Position numbers and translations under genes: made by a program. The notes beneath the pieces were generated by a model. It saw only the letters and a program-made list of their open reading frames with translations, was not told the DNA's origin and did not search any database. From contig PVNI01000007.1 in the NCBI GenBank assembly GCA_003001795.1, forward strand, positions 124,001 through 188,000: 64,000 nucleotides of DNA. Reading direction: 5' to 3'. Shown one piece after another: positions 1 through 8,989 of this stretch (position 1 is the stretch's first letter; each line of letters opens with the position of its first letter). The DNA comes from Actinomadura viridilutea. GTDB taxonomy: Bacteria > Actinomycetota > Actinomycetes > Streptosporangiales > Streptosporangiaceae.

Positions 1-656
1 AGCCGCAGCGACAGCCAGGCCGCCAGCAGCTCCGCGCTGGGGCTGTCCGGCTCGGCCGTCACCTCCCCGGAGAGGATCTCGCCGTGGGGCTGGTCCAGCG
101 CGGCCGCCAGCAGCGACCGCCAGGAGGTCAGCCGGGTCCAGGCGAAGTCGGTGTCGCCGGGGGCGTAGACGTCGGCCAGCCGCGCCAGCGTGCCGAGCCG
201 GTCGGCGGCGGCGTAGGAGTCGGTGACGCGGCGCTGCGCGAGGCTGCCGAGCGGGTCGCGGCTCGGCACCTCGGGCACCCTGCCGCCCGGCCACCACGTC
301 ACGACCGGCGTGTCCGGCATGAGCAGCGGGGTGACCACCGAGTCGGCGTGCTCGGCGAGCGGCCCGTACATGCGCAGCAGCACGGTCTCGCCGGGGCCCG
401 TCTCGCCCATGCGGATCTCGGCGTCCAGCCGGGACGAGCTGCCGCGCGCGTCCCGGGAGATCACCGTCAGGACCCGGCAGGGGTGCTCGCGCGACGCCTC
501 GGTCGCCGCGCGCACCGCGTCGTACTGCGCCGACTCGTCCGTCACGATGATCAGGGTGAGCACCATCCCGACCGCCGGGCCGCCCATCAGATGCCGGGCC
601 TGCGTCAGCGCGTCCTGGATGCGGCGCGTGGTGGTGTCGGCCAGATCGATGTTCAT
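1..656 (-). CDS. opcA: OpcA, glucose-6-phosphate dehydrogenase assembly protein (partial)
   Basis: OpcA helps assemble and activate glucose-6-phosphate dehydrogenase in actinobacteria and cyanobacteria. The reading frame begins with ATG (MNIDLADTTTRRIQDAL) and contains the family-typical stretches VLTLIIVTDE, LLRMYGPLAEHADSVV, LLMPDTPVVTWWPG and TDFAWTRLTSWRSLLAAALD. The C-terminus lies beyond the left edge, so only about 218 residues are present. It starts 3 bp after the zwf stop, so it is translationally linked to the enzyme it serves. Identity is confident from both sequence and position. Confidence 0.93.
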   Translation of the reverse strand, partial: MNIDLADTTTRRIQDALTQARHLMGGPAVGMVLTLIIVTDESAQYDAVRAATEASREHPCRVLTVISRDARGSSSRLDAEIRMGETGPGETVLLRMYGPLAEHADSVVTPLLMPDTPVVTWWPGGRVPEVPSRDPLGSLAQRRVTDSYAAADRLGTLARLADVYAPGDTDFAWTRLTSWRSLLAAALDQPHGEILSGEVTAEPDSPSAELLAAWLSLR

Positions 657-659
657 CTC

Positions 660-2183
660 TTACAGTCGCCTCCATGCGCGCCCGTCGCGCGCCATCAGCG
701 CGTCGGCGCTCTCGGGCCCGTACCCGCCGGACTTGTACTGGTCGATCTCGGGCTGGCTCGCCCAGTACTCCACCACCGGGTCCAGGATCCGCCAGGACAG
801 CTCGACCTCCTCCTGCCGGGGGAACAGCGGCGGATCGCCGATCAGCACGTCCAGCAGCAGCCGTTCGTAGGCCTCGGGCGAGGACTCGGTGAACGACTCG
901 CCGTAGGCGAAGTCCATGTTGACGTCCCGCACCTCCATCGAGGAGCCGGGCACCTTGGAACCGAACCGCACGGTGATGCCCTCGTCCGGCTGCACCCGGA
1001 TGACCAGCGCGTTCTGCCCCAGCTCCTCGGTGTCGGTCTCGGAGAACGGCAGGTGCGGCGCCCGCTGGAAGATCACCGCGACCTCGGTGACCCGGCGGCT
1101 CAGCCGCTTGCCGGTGCGCAGGTAGAACGGCACGCCCGCCCAGCGCCGGTTGCCGATCTCCAGCTTGACCGCGGCGTAGGTCTCGGTGCGCGAGTCGCTG
1201 GGGATGCCGTCCTCCTCCAGGTAGCCGCGCACCTTCACGCCGCCCTGCCAGCCGGCGGCGTACTGGCCGCGCGCGGTGGCCAGCGACAGGTCGTCGGGAA
1301 GGCGCACCGCCGACAGCACCTTGGCCTTCTCCGCGCGCACCGCCTCGGCGCTGAACGACACGGGCGGCTCCATCGCCGTCAGCGCCAGCAGCTGCAGCAG
1401 GTGGTTCTGGATCACGTCGCGGGCGGCGCCGATGCCGTCGTAGTACCCGGCCCGGCCGCCGATGCCGATGTCCTCGGCCATCGTGATCTGCACGTGGTCG
1501 ACGTACGACCGGTTCCAGATCGGCTCGAACATCTCGTTGGCGAACCGCAGCGCCAGGATGTTCTGCACGGTCTCCTTGCCGAGGTAGTGGTCGATCCGGA
1601 AGATCGACTCCTCGGGGAAGACCCGGTGCACCGTGTCGTTCAGCTCGATCGCGCTGGCCAGGTCGTGGCCGAACGGCTTCTCGATGACCACGCGCCGCCA
1701 CCCCTGGGACCGGTCGGCCAGCCCGGCGCGCTGCAGCTGCTCGACCACCTGGGGGAAGAACTTGGGCGGAATGGACAGGTAGAACGCGTAGTTGCCGCCC
1801 GTGCCGCGGGTCTGGTCGAGCTCCTTGACGGCCATGGCCAGCGCCTCGAACGCGCCCGGGTCGCTGAACTCGCCCGGCACGAAGTGCATGCCCTCGGAGA
1901 GGTGACGCCAGACGTCCTCCCGGAAGGGCGTGCGGGCGTACTTCTTGACCGATTCGTAGGCGATCTGCCGGAAGTCCTCGTGCTCCCAGTCGCGGCGGGC
2001 GAAGCCCACCAGCGAGAACCCCGGCGGCAGCAGCCCCCGGTTGGCCAGGTCGTAGATGGCGGGCAGCAGCTTCTTGCGCGACAGGTCTCCGGTGACTCCG
2101 AACAGGACCAGGACACAGGGCCCGGCCACCCGGGGCAACCGCTTGTCCCGCGGGTCCCGGAGCGGGTTGTGTGCGATGGTCAC
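660..2183 (-). CDS. zwf: Glucose-6-phosphate 1-dehydrogenase
   Basis: This enzyme oxidises glucose 6-phosphate to 6-phosphogluconolactone with NADP, the entry step of the oxidative pentose-phosphate pathway. About 507 residues, normal for the family. Visible hallmarks are the N-terminal nucleotide-binding fold (LVLFGVTGDLSRKKLLPA), the EKPFGHDL lysine motif and the active-site motif RIDHYLGKE. I chose the GTG at 2183 because a purine-rich ribosome site (AGAGGG) lies 7 nt upstream; an ATG at 2231 would add a proline/arginine-rich tail unlike the family. It is followed directly by opcA, and lies downstream of tkt, tal and three isomerase-like genes on the same strand. Confidence 0.96.
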   Translation of the reverse strand: MTIAHNPLRDPRDKRLPRVAGPCVLVLFGVTGDLSRKKLLPAIYDLANRGLLPPGFSLVGFARRDWEHEDFRQIAYESVKKYARTPFREDVWRHLSEGMHFVPGEFSDPGAFEALAMAVKELDQTRGTGGNYAFYLSIPPKFFPQVVEQLQRAGLADRSQGWRRVVIEKPFGHDLASAIELNDTVHRVFPEESIFRIDHYLGKETVQNILALRFANEMFEPIWNRSYVDHVQITMAEDIGIGGRAGYYDGIGAARDVIQNHLLQLLALTAMEPPVSFSAEAVRAEKAKVLSAVRLPDDLSLATARGQYAAGWQGGVKVRGYLEEDGIPSDSRTETYAAVKLEIGNRRWAGVPFYLRTGKRLSRRVTEVAVIFQRAPHLPFSETDTEELGQNALVIRVQPDEGITVRFGSKVPGSSMEVRDVNMDFAYGESFTESSPEAYERLLLDVLIGDPPLFPRQEEVELSWRILDPVVEYWASQPEIDQYKSGGYGPESADALMARDGRAWRRL

Positions 2184-2366
2184 GTGGCGGCCCTCTCTTC
2201 CCGCACTATGCCGTGGACCGTTCCTGCCCACTGATTCATCCTGCTATCTCCCGTGGCCGCGCGCATTTCCCCGGGTGCCCCCCGTGCGCGGGCCGTCGTA
2301 TCGGCTGGGTCTCGGGTCGAATGTCGGCTTGCTGGTTCGTGGTACGTGCGCTCGGCCGAGCCGAGC

Positions 2367-4181
2367 TCATGCCCCTCCCCGGGCGATGTCGAGCAGTCGG
2401 GCCAGGCCCGACCGGCGGTCGTGCAGATGGAGTCGGACTACCGGGCGCCCGCTCCGTCGCGCCGCCCGCGCCGCGGCCAGTGCCCGCGCCGGCTGCGCGG
2501 AGCCCAGCCGGCGTCGCCGTCCGGCGACCGGCACGTCGCAGCGGACGTTTCCGGTCAGCATCAGATAGACGCCCTTCTCCCGGCGGTCATTCCCGACCGC
2601 CGGGAGGCGGCGGCCCCAGCTGACCGTCACGGGCCGGGACGTGCGCGCGGCCATCACCCCGGCCAGCCGCCTGACCTGCGCGCCCTGCCCTCCGCCGCGG
2701 TCCGGGTCGAGGAACGCGACGATCGCCAGATGCCCGTCGTCGCCGACCCGCCAGACCAGCGCGTCCAGCAGGCCGGGCAGGTCGCGGCAGGCGGCCAGGT
2801 CGGGGTCGGCGGTGTGCGCCGCCACGGCCCCGCTCCCGTGCCCGTCCACGAAGACCGGTTCGCCGGCCTCGTCGGGGCGGCCCGGGCCGCCGGGGCCGGG
2901 GTCGTCGTCGACCTCCCCGTCGACCTCCCCGTCGACCTCCCCGTCGACTTCCTCGTGGACATCGTCGTCGGCCGTGCCGCCGGGCTCCCCGTCGAGCCCG
3001 GCGCCGCTCTCGCCGTCGGGACCGCCGACGAGATTACCGGCGAGATCGCCGGCGGGGTCGTCGGCGCGGACGGCGAACGGGTCCTCGCCCAGCAGGTGCG
3101 CGGCCACGGCCGCCGCGTACTCCCAGACGACCAGCTGCGCGGCGAGCGGCCCGGAGACGGTGACGTCGTCCTGGCGGGGCCGCCCGTCCACGGTGACCAG
3201 GAACAGGTCGTCGTCCGGCAGCACCGGCAGGCCGCCGTGCTGGACGACCGGCAGGAGCCGTCCGCGCGTCGCCCCGGCGAGCAGGGGAGCGATCCAATCG
3301 GCCGTCTCCGGCGGCCGCGCCGAGTACCCGCCCAGCACGACCGTGGCGCGGCCCGCGCGCGCCGCGCCGCCCAGGATCGCGCCCAGCACCAGCCCCGGGT
3401 TGTTCTCCGGGCGGGTCAGGGCGGGCAGCACCGCGGTCGCCCCGTCCAGCACCGCCGCCACGTCCGCACCGGCCAGGCCCGCGGGGACCAGCGCGTACGG
3501 CGACAGCGCCCCGAACACCGTCGGCGCCGGCGCCTCGACCACCGCGTGCCCGGCCTCGGCGGCGAGCTCGGCGGCGCCGCCGCCGGCGGGGGCGACGGTC
3601 ACGAACCGCCGCGCGATCTGCGCCGGGGACAGCCCGATCTCCCGGAACAGCGCCGCGAAGTCCCGGCTCAGCACGCCGGCGTCCGCGTCGTCGCCGGCGA
3701 CCACGACGAGCGTGCGGCCGAGCCGCGCGCGGTCGGACGCCAGCCGCGCCACCGGCTCCGGGTCGGCGCTGTCGAACACCGTCAGCGGGCGGCCCTGCGC
3801 CGGCCGCTCCGCGGCCGGCCCGTCCGCGGCGCGCTCGGCCGCCCACTGCCGGACGATCACGTCGGCGGCGCGGGCCGCCGGGCCGCCGCCGAGCAGGGCC
3901 ACCTCCGTCAGGCCCGCGTCGAGCGCCCGGCGCCGCAGCTCCAGGACGCGGTCGAGCACCGCCCGGGACGGGCCCGGCTGCCCGGGCCAGCACAGCCGCC
4001 GCCCCGGCCGCCGCGACCGCTCCGCCGCGGCCGACGCCCACAGCGTGGCGTCCTCCGAGGCCAGCCGGACGGCGACCTGGTCGATCCACAGCCGCCCCAG
4101 CATCCGCCGGGCCGCCTGGCGCACGGGATCGCGCGCGGTGACGGTGACTCCGCCCGAGACGACCGAGGTGTACTCGGTCAC
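2367..4181 (-). CDS. Degenerate glucose-6-phosphate isomerase-like protein (third tandem copy)
   Basis: A 604-residue relative of the two isomerase-like genes upstream. Family landmarks are still alignable: LGRTLVVVAG near 155-163, FGALSPYALVPAGLAGAD at 223-240, ENNPGLVLGAILGG near 259-272, VSGPLAAQLVVWEYAAAVA near 342-360 and GRPVVRLHL near 578-586. The catalytic landmarks are gone: the AESTGK glutamate motif of the intact copy aligns to LAGATRGR, the HKGG motif is replaced by REKGVY, and the SGG phosphate-binding loop is lost. Residues about 370-440 are an acidic low-complexity insert with EVDG repeats. The GTG start overlaps the upstream stop by 4 bp (GTGA), so it is translationally coupled. 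I infer a non-catalytic or regulatory role; a decaying duplicate is the alternative. Confidence 0.72.
   Translation of the reverse strand: MTEYTSVVSGGVTVTARDPVRQAARRMLGRLWIDQVAVRLASEDATLWASAAAERSRRPGRRLCWPGQPGPSRAVLDRVLELRRRALDAGLTEVALLGGGPAARAADVIVRQWAAERAADGPAAERPAQGRPLTVFDSADPEPVARLASDRARLGRTLVVVAGDDADAGVLSRDFAALFREIGLSPAQIARRFVTVAPAGGGAAELAAEAGHAVVEAPAPTVFGALSPYALVPAGLAGADVAAVLDGATAVLPALTRPENNPGLVLGAILGGAARAGRATVVLGGYSARPPETADWIAPLLAGATRGRLLPVVQHGGLPVLPDDDLFLVTVDGRPRQDDVTVSGPLAAQLVVWEYAAAVAAHLLGEDPFAVRADDPAGDLAGNLVGGPDGESGAGLDGEPGGTADDDVHEEVDGEVDGEVDGEVDDDPGPGGPGRPDEAGEPVFVDGHGSGAVAAHTADPDLAACRDLPGLLDALVWRVGDDGHLAIVAFLDPDRGGGQGAQVRRLAGVMAARTSRPVTVSWGRRLPAVGNDRREKGVYLMLTGNVRCDVPVAGRRRRLGSAQPARALAAARAARRSGRPVVRLHLHDRRSGLARLLDIARGGA
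2907..2954 (-). repeat. 12-bp tandem repeat encoding acidic EVDG repeats
   Basis: A 12-bp unit (ccccgtcgacct on the plus strand) is repeated about four times in frame inside the third isomerase-like gene. It encodes EVDG units flanked by Asp and Glu, within a longer acidic, glycine-rich linker. In-frame 12-bp units can expand or contract without frameshift, so the copy number may vary between strains. Confidence 0.85.
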
Positions 4182-5956
4182 AGCCCCGTCCGTCCCACCG
4201 GCCCGCCCGGGCCGCCGCGGCGGCCGAACGCGGTCGGCCGCACACCGGTGCGCACGCCCGGCGCCGCGCGGACCGCCTCGATGAGCCGGGCCGCGCCCTC
4301 CACCGGGTCGCGCAGGTGCAGCCGGACCACGGGCAGGCCCCGCTGCCGCAGCGACCGCACCTCCGCCAGCGCCCGCGCGAGCTGCAGCTTCGCCAGCCCG
4401 TACGGGCGGCCCGGCACCGGATGGTCGGCCAGCGGGTCGTCCGGCGCCGGCTCCCCGGTCACGATCAGGAACGCGCCGCCGCCGGGGCCGTCCTTGTGGA
4501 CCGGGCCGGTGGCGTGCGGGTACGCGGGACCCTGCCCGTACAGGACGGGACGGCCGCTGCGCCGGGCCAGCGCCGGCGCCAGGTACCGGCCGGAGATCTC
4601 CCCGGACACGTACGTGGCGACCGACACGTAGCCGTTCATCGGGATGTGCGCCAGCAGCGCGTCCAGCACCCCCTCCAGCCGGGACCCGCCCAGCGACGGC
4701 ACGTCGGTGTGCACCTCGATCCCGCCGTCGACGAACGCCGGCTCGCCGGTCAGCAGCGGGCCCGTGCCCGCCGCCTGCAGCATCGTCGCCGCGTCGTCCT
4801 CGGCCTCCTGCACCACCAGGCTGCCGGGTTCGAACGGGTTGACGCCCATCAGCCAGCCCGCGACCGCCGTGGCGTACTCCCACAGCAGGAACTGCGCGCC
4901 GAGCGGCGCCCACAGCGACGTGTCGCACTCGGACGTCGCCTCGGCGCGCGGGTTGATCGCGATGCTGTGCACGTCCGGCCAGTCGCCGGATCCGCCGGAC
5001 GGGTCGAACGCCAGCAGCCCGCGGCCGCGCTTGCCCGTCCCGACCGCCAGCAGCTGGGCGATCCAGGCGCTCAGCGCGGTGGGGCCGCCGGGCTCGCGCA
5101 GCATCACCTTGTCGCGCGGGCCGCCCTCGACGCCGCGCTGCGCGCAGCCGCCCAGGATCGCCCCGAGCAGCAGGCCCGGGTTGTCCTCCTCGCGGCCCAG
5201 CGACGCGGCCACGGTCGCCGCCTCGTCCAGCACCCGGTAGGAGTCGGCCCCCGCCAGCAGCGCGGGCACCAGCCCGTAGGCCGACAGCGCGCCGTAGTGG
5301 CCGGGCAGGTACGGATCGGTCAGCCCGATGCGGTAGCCGCACTGGCGGGCGAAGTCGTGCAGCGGGCTGCCGTGGTCGGTGATCACCAGGAAGCGGGAGG
5401 CGATCTCGCGCTCGGACAGGCCGTGCTCGCGGAAGGCCGCCATGAAGATCCGCCGGTAGGCGTCGCCCTCGATGGACACGCCCGGCTTGCTGGCCAGCAC
5501 CACCAGCGTCCGGTCCAGCCGGTCCAGCGCGTAGCCGAGGGCGGCGGTGTCCCCGCCGTCCAGCACGGTCAGCCCGCCGGTCGGCGGCTCGGGCCGGCCG
5601 GCCGCGTCGGGCGCCGCCGACGGCCCGGTGGGGGCCAGCGGCCGCCCGGCGGAGGAGTGCGCCTCGACGATCGCCTGCGCGGGCAGCGCGTCGGCGCCCA
5701 CGCCGATCAGCACGACGTGGTCCAGGCCGGAGTAGCGGGCCTCGGTGACCAGCGGCTCGATCTGGTTGAGCAGGCCGCGGGAGGCCACGGGCAGATCGAG
5801 CCAGCCCAGCCGGCTGTGGTCGACCGCACGGCGGCCCCACAGCCGCGGGTCCTTGGCGGCCAGCGCGCCGGGCACCCCGCAGCTCACCAGGTAGTCGCGC
5901 GCCTGCAGCGCCGCGTCCAGCACCTCGCCGCGCGTCAGTACGTCGAATCCGGACAC
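4178..5956 (-). CDS. Glucose-6-phosphate isomerase-like protein, catalytic glutamate replaced (second tandem copy)
   Basis: A 592-residue protein of the actinobacterial phosphoglucose-isomerase type. It keeps the SIS-like sugar-phosphate fold landmarks: LVVLASKPGVSIEG (151-164), HYGALSAYGLVPALLAGAD (220-238), NPGLLLGAILGG, LGAQFLLWEYATAVAGWLMGVNPF and a VHKDGPGGGAFLIVTG motif. The usual AESTGK is AVGTGK, so the catalytic glutamate is Val305; the GGR signature is PGH and SGG is PGV. A spacer of about 40 residues (100-140) is rich in Pro and Ala. The GTG start at 5956 has GGAGG 4 nt upstream; an ATG at 5998 lacks a ribosome site. A weakened or lost isomerase activity is inferred from these substitutions. 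Confidence 0.78.
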   Translation of the reverse strand: MSGFDVLTRGEVLDAALQARDYLVSCGVPGALAAKDPRLWGRRAVDHSRLGWLDLPVASRGLLNQIEPLVTEARYSGLDHVVLIGVGADALPAQAIVEAHSSAGRPLAPTGPSAAPDAAGRPEPPTGGLTVLDGGDTAALGYALDRLDRTLVVLASKPGVSIEGDAYRRIFMAAFREHGLSEREIASRFLVITDHGSPLHDFARQCGYRIGLTDPYLPGHYGALSAYGLVPALLAGADSYRVLDEAATVAASLGREEDNPGLLLGAILGGCAQRGVEGGPRDKVMLREPGGPTALSAWIAQLLAVGTGKRGRGLLAFDPSGGSGDWPDVHSIAINPRAEATSECDTSLWAPLGAQFLLWEYATAVAGWLMGVNPFEPGSLVVQEAEDDAATMLQAAGTGPLLTGEPAFVDGGIEVHTDVPSLGGSRLEGVLDALLAHIPMNGYVSVATYVSGEISGRYLAPALARRSGRPVLYGQGPAYPHATGPVHKDGPGGGAFLIVTGEPAPDDPLADHPVPGRPYGLAKLQLARALAEVRSLRQRGLPVVRLHLRDPVEGAARLIEAVRAAPGVRTGVRPTAFGRRGGPGGPVGRTGL

Positions 5957-6076
5957 CGTTCCTCCCGAAGCCCTATCGTTCCAGGAGAGAACGGGCATTG
6001 GCGACCCGGACGCGGATCTTCCGTCGCACCGGGCGGACCGGCCCGGCCGCCCGCGCCGCCGAGCGCGCGGGGCGGT

Positions 6077-7756
6077 TCAGTCGGTGAGCGCCGCGCACAG
6101 GCGGGCGATGCCCTCGGCGCGGTCGCGCAGGTGCAGGCGGACCGCCGGGCGGCCCACCGAGCGCAGCGCGCGCAGGTCGCCGAACGCCTGCGCCAGCTGC
6201 AGCTCCCGCAGGCTGTACGGCCTGCCCGGCACCGGCACGTCCCGCGACGCCTCCCCGGTGATCTGCAGGAACACCCCGTTCTGCGGGCCGCCCTTGTGGT
6301 ACTGGCCGGTGGTGTGCAGCAGCCGCGGCCCCCACCCGAACGTGACCGGCGCGGGGCTCTTGCGGATCGCGTCGCCCCGCGCGGCCAGCAGCCGCCGGAG
6401 ATCGGCCGCCGCCGCGTCGCCCTCCCGGTCCAGGTACGCCATGACGGCGAGGTAGCCGCCGTCGGGCACCGTCTCCAGCAGGGTCTCCAGCACGCCCGCC
6501 AGGTCGGTGACGCCCCGCACCAGCTCCTCGGGGGCGTGCACCTCCACCTCGTCGCACACCAGCGCCGGAACCCGGCTGATCACCGTGGGCGCGGCGCCCT
6601 CCTCGGCGCGCAGCAGCGCCGCGGTGTTGCGCTCCGACGCCTGCACGTCCGGCTGGTCGAACGGGTTGACGCCCAGCACCCGGCACGCCACCGCCGTCGC
6701 GTACTGCCACAGCAGGAACTGCGCGCCCAGCGGGCCGGACACGCTCAGCGCGGTCTCCTCGCCGAACGGCCCGCGCGCCCGCGGGTCGTCCGGGCGGGTG
6801 CCCAGCACGACGCGCCGCACGTCGTCGGCGGGCTGGAACCCCGGCGCGTCCACGTCCTCGACCACCACCGGCAGCAGGCCCCGGCCGTCCTTGCCGGTCG
6901 ACTCGGCGACCATGTGCTCGATCCAGCCGTCCAGGCCCGCCAGCCCGGACCCGTTGTCGGCGATCAGCAGCTTGTCCCGGCCGACCAGCCCCGCCGCGCC
7001 GAGCACCGCGCCGAGCGCCAGCGCCGGATTGTCGTACGGCTGGGCCAGCGCCGGGACCAGCGCCGCCGCGTCCTCCAGCAGCCCGGCCACGTCCGCGCCC
7101 GCCAGCGCCGGAGGCGCCAGCCCGAGCGCCGACAGCGCCGCGAAGCGCCCGCCGACGTCCCCGGGGGAGGGCAGCAGCCGGTACCCGGCCGCGCCCGCGG
7201 CCTCCGCCAGCGGCGACCCGGGATCGGTGACGACCACGAACCGCCGGGCCAGGTCGGCGCCGGTGATCCCGGCGGCCGCGAACGCGGCCTCGAACACCCG
7301 GCGCAGCGCGTCGGCCTCCACGTTCCCGCCGGACGGGTCGGCGACCACCACGAGCGTGCGGTGCAGGTCGCCGTCCAGCGCCCGGCCCACCTGCAGCGGG
7401 TCCGTGGTGTCCAGCGCGGTCAGGGGCACTCCAGACGCGCGGGCGATCACCTCGGGGGCCAGCGCGGCGCCCCCCACGCCCGCCAGCACCACCCGGTCCA
7501 GGCCCGCGTCGCGGGCGGCGCCCGCCAGCTCCGCCAGCCGCGACGGCAGCGGCCGCGACCGCTCGGGCAGCCGCAGCCACCCGAGCCGCCGCGACGCCTC
7601 CGCCGCCGCGTCCGGACCCCACAGGGTCGGCTGGCCCGAGGTCAGGGAGCGCGGCACGCCGTCGGAGACCAGGCGCGACAGGACCGTCTCGCTCTCGTCG
7701 ACGACGGCGCCCCGGATGGTGACCGAGACACCGCCCGCGGTCACCACCGCGGTCAT
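6077..7756 (-). CDS. pgi: Glucose-6-phosphate isomerase
   Basis: Interconverts glucose 6-phosphate and fructose 6-phosphate, linking glycolysis with the pentose-phosphate genes around it. 559 residues of the actinobacterial type also seen as the second half of transaldolase/isomerase fusions. Key features are all present: the phosphate loop PSGGN (141-145), the VGGRFAALSALGL signature (201-213), the catalytic-glutamate motif AESTGKDGRG with Glu285, LGAQFLLWQYATA near 343-355, NPFDQPDV near 364-371 and the HKGGPQNGVFLQIT motif (His487-Lys488). The ATG is preceded by a G-rich stretch. It follows tal by 52 bp and is followed by two divergent copies, so it is most likely the working enzyme of the three. 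Confidence 0.9.
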   Translation of the reverse strand: MTAVVTAGGVSVTIRGAVVDESETVLSRLVSDGVPRSLTSGQPTLWGPDAAAEASRRLGWLRLPERSRPLPSRLAELAGAARDAGLDRVVLAGVGGAALAPEVIARASGVPLTALDTTDPLQVGRALDGDLHRTLVVVADPSGGNVEADALRRVFEAAFAAAGITGADLARRFVVVTDPGSPLAEAAGAAGYRLLPSPGDVGGRFAALSALGLAPPALAGADVAGLLEDAAALVPALAQPYDNPALALGAVLGAAGLVGRDKLLIADNGSGLAGLDGWIEHMVAESTGKDGRGLLPVVVEDVDAPGFQPADDVRRVVLGTRPDDPRARGPFGEETALSVSGPLGAQFLLWQYATAVACRVLGVNPFDQPDVQASERNTAALLRAEEGAAPTVISRVPALVCDEVEVHAPEELVRGVTDLAGVLETLLETVPDGGYLAVMAYLDREGDAAAADLRRLLAARGDAIRKSPAPVTFGWGPRLLHTTGQYHKGGPQNGVFLQITGEASRDVPVPGRPYSLRELQLAQAFGDLRALRSVGRPAVRLHLRDRAEGIARLCAALTD

Positions 7757-7808
7757 GGCCGATACCCCCCGTTCCGGCCGTCGAGGACGCGACCGCCGCT
7801 CCCCGCCG

Positions 7809-8948
7809 TCACGCGCCGCCCCCGCCGGCCGCGCCGTCCCTCGACCGCGCGGCCTCCAGCTCGCGGCCGATCGTGCCGAGCAGCTCGTTCCAGGACGTCT
7901 CGAACTTCTCCACGCCCTCGTCCTCGAGCACCCGCACCACGTCGTCGTAGTCCACGCCGACCGCCTTGAGCGCCTCCATGTGCGCGCGGGCGTCGTCGTA
8001 GGCGTTCTGCACGGTGTTGCCGGGCACCTCGGCGTGGTCGGCGACCGCCTCCAGCGTGGCCTCCGGCATCGTGTTCACCGTGCCCGGGGCGATCAGCTGG
8101 TCCACGTAGAGGGTGTCGGGGAGGGTCGGGTCCTTCACGCCGGTGGACGCCCACAGCGGACGCTGCGGACGGGCCCCGGCGGCCTTGAGGGCCTGCCACC
8201 GCTCGGAGGAGAACTTCTCCTCGTACAGCGCGTACGCCAGCCGCGCGTTGGCCACGCCCGACTTGCCGCGCAGCTTCGCCGCCTCCGCGGAGCCGATCTT
8301 GTCGAGCCGCTTGTCGATCTCGGTGTCGACCCGGCTGACGAAGAACGACGCCACCGACGCGATCTGCGACAGGTCCCGGCCGTTCGCCCGGGCCCGCTCC
8401 AGGCCCTCGAAGAACGCGTCGACGACCTGCCCGTACCGCTCCAGCGAGAAGATGAGGGTGACGTTGACGCTGATGCCCTCGGCCAGCGCCGCGGAGATCG
8501 CGGGCAGCCCCTCCACGGTGGCCGGGATCTTGATGAGCAGGTTGGGCCGGTCCACCATCCACCACAGCGCCCGCGCCTCGGCGATCGTCTTCTCCGTCTC
8601 GCGGGCCAGCCGCGGGTCGACCTCGATGGACACCCGGCCGTCCAGCCCCTCGGTGCGGTCGTGCACCGGGCGCAGCACGTCGCAGCCCCACCGGATGTCG
8701 TAGGTGGTGATCGCGCGGACGGCCTCCTCCACGTCCACGCCCCGCACCGCCAGGTCGCGGACCTGGTCGTCGTACGCCGAGCCCTTGCTCAGCGCCTTGG
8801 CGAAGATCGTGGGGTTGGAGGTCACCCCCGTCACGTTCTTCTCCCGGACCAGCTGCTCGAGGTTGCCGGTGCGCAGCCGCTCGCGGCTGATGTCGTCGAG
8901 CCAGATGGACACGCCTTCGGCGGTCAGCCGCCGCAACGTCTCACTCAT
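7809..8948 (-). CDS. tal: Transaldolase
   Basis: Transfers a dihydroxyacetone unit between sugar phosphates in the non-oxidative pentose-phosphate pathway. 379 residues, the usual length for the actinobacterial type. TSNPTIF (43-49) lies near the N-terminus and the Schiff-base lysine is Lys140 in [18 protein letters not shown] and [12 protein letters not shown] are the typical C-terminal half motifs. The ATG at 8948 has GGAGGA just upstream. Positioned between tkt and pgi, 41 bp after the tkt stop, so very probably co-transcribed. Confidence 0.96.
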   Translation of the reverse strand: MSETLRRLTAEGVSIWLDDISRERLRTGNLEQLVREKNVTGVTSNPTIFAKALSKGSAYDDQVRDLAVRGVDVEEAVRAITTYDIRWGCDVLRPVHDRTEGLDGRVSIEVDPRLARETEKTIAEARALWWMVDRPNLLIKIPATVEGLPAISAALAEGISVNVTLIFSLERYGQVVDAFFEGLERARANGRDLSQIASVASFFVSRVDTEIDKRLDKIGSAEAAKLRGKSGVANARLAYALYEEKFSSERWQALKAAGARPQRPLWASTGVKDPTLPDTLYVDQLIAPGTVNTMPEATLEAVADHAEVPGNTVQNAYDDARAHMEALKAVGVDYDDVVRVLEDEGVEKFETSWNELLGTIGRELEAARSRDGAAGGGGA

Positions 8949-8989
8949 TCGTTCCTCCTGCTCGGGGGTCGCGATCGGGGATACGGCGC

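Noticed and set aside
84..2234. Long plus-strand open frame over zwf, and similar long frames opposite most genes
   Set aside because: Frames of this kind arise opposite GC-rich coding sequence; they lack ribosome sites and known motifs, while the opposite frame encodes a clear family.
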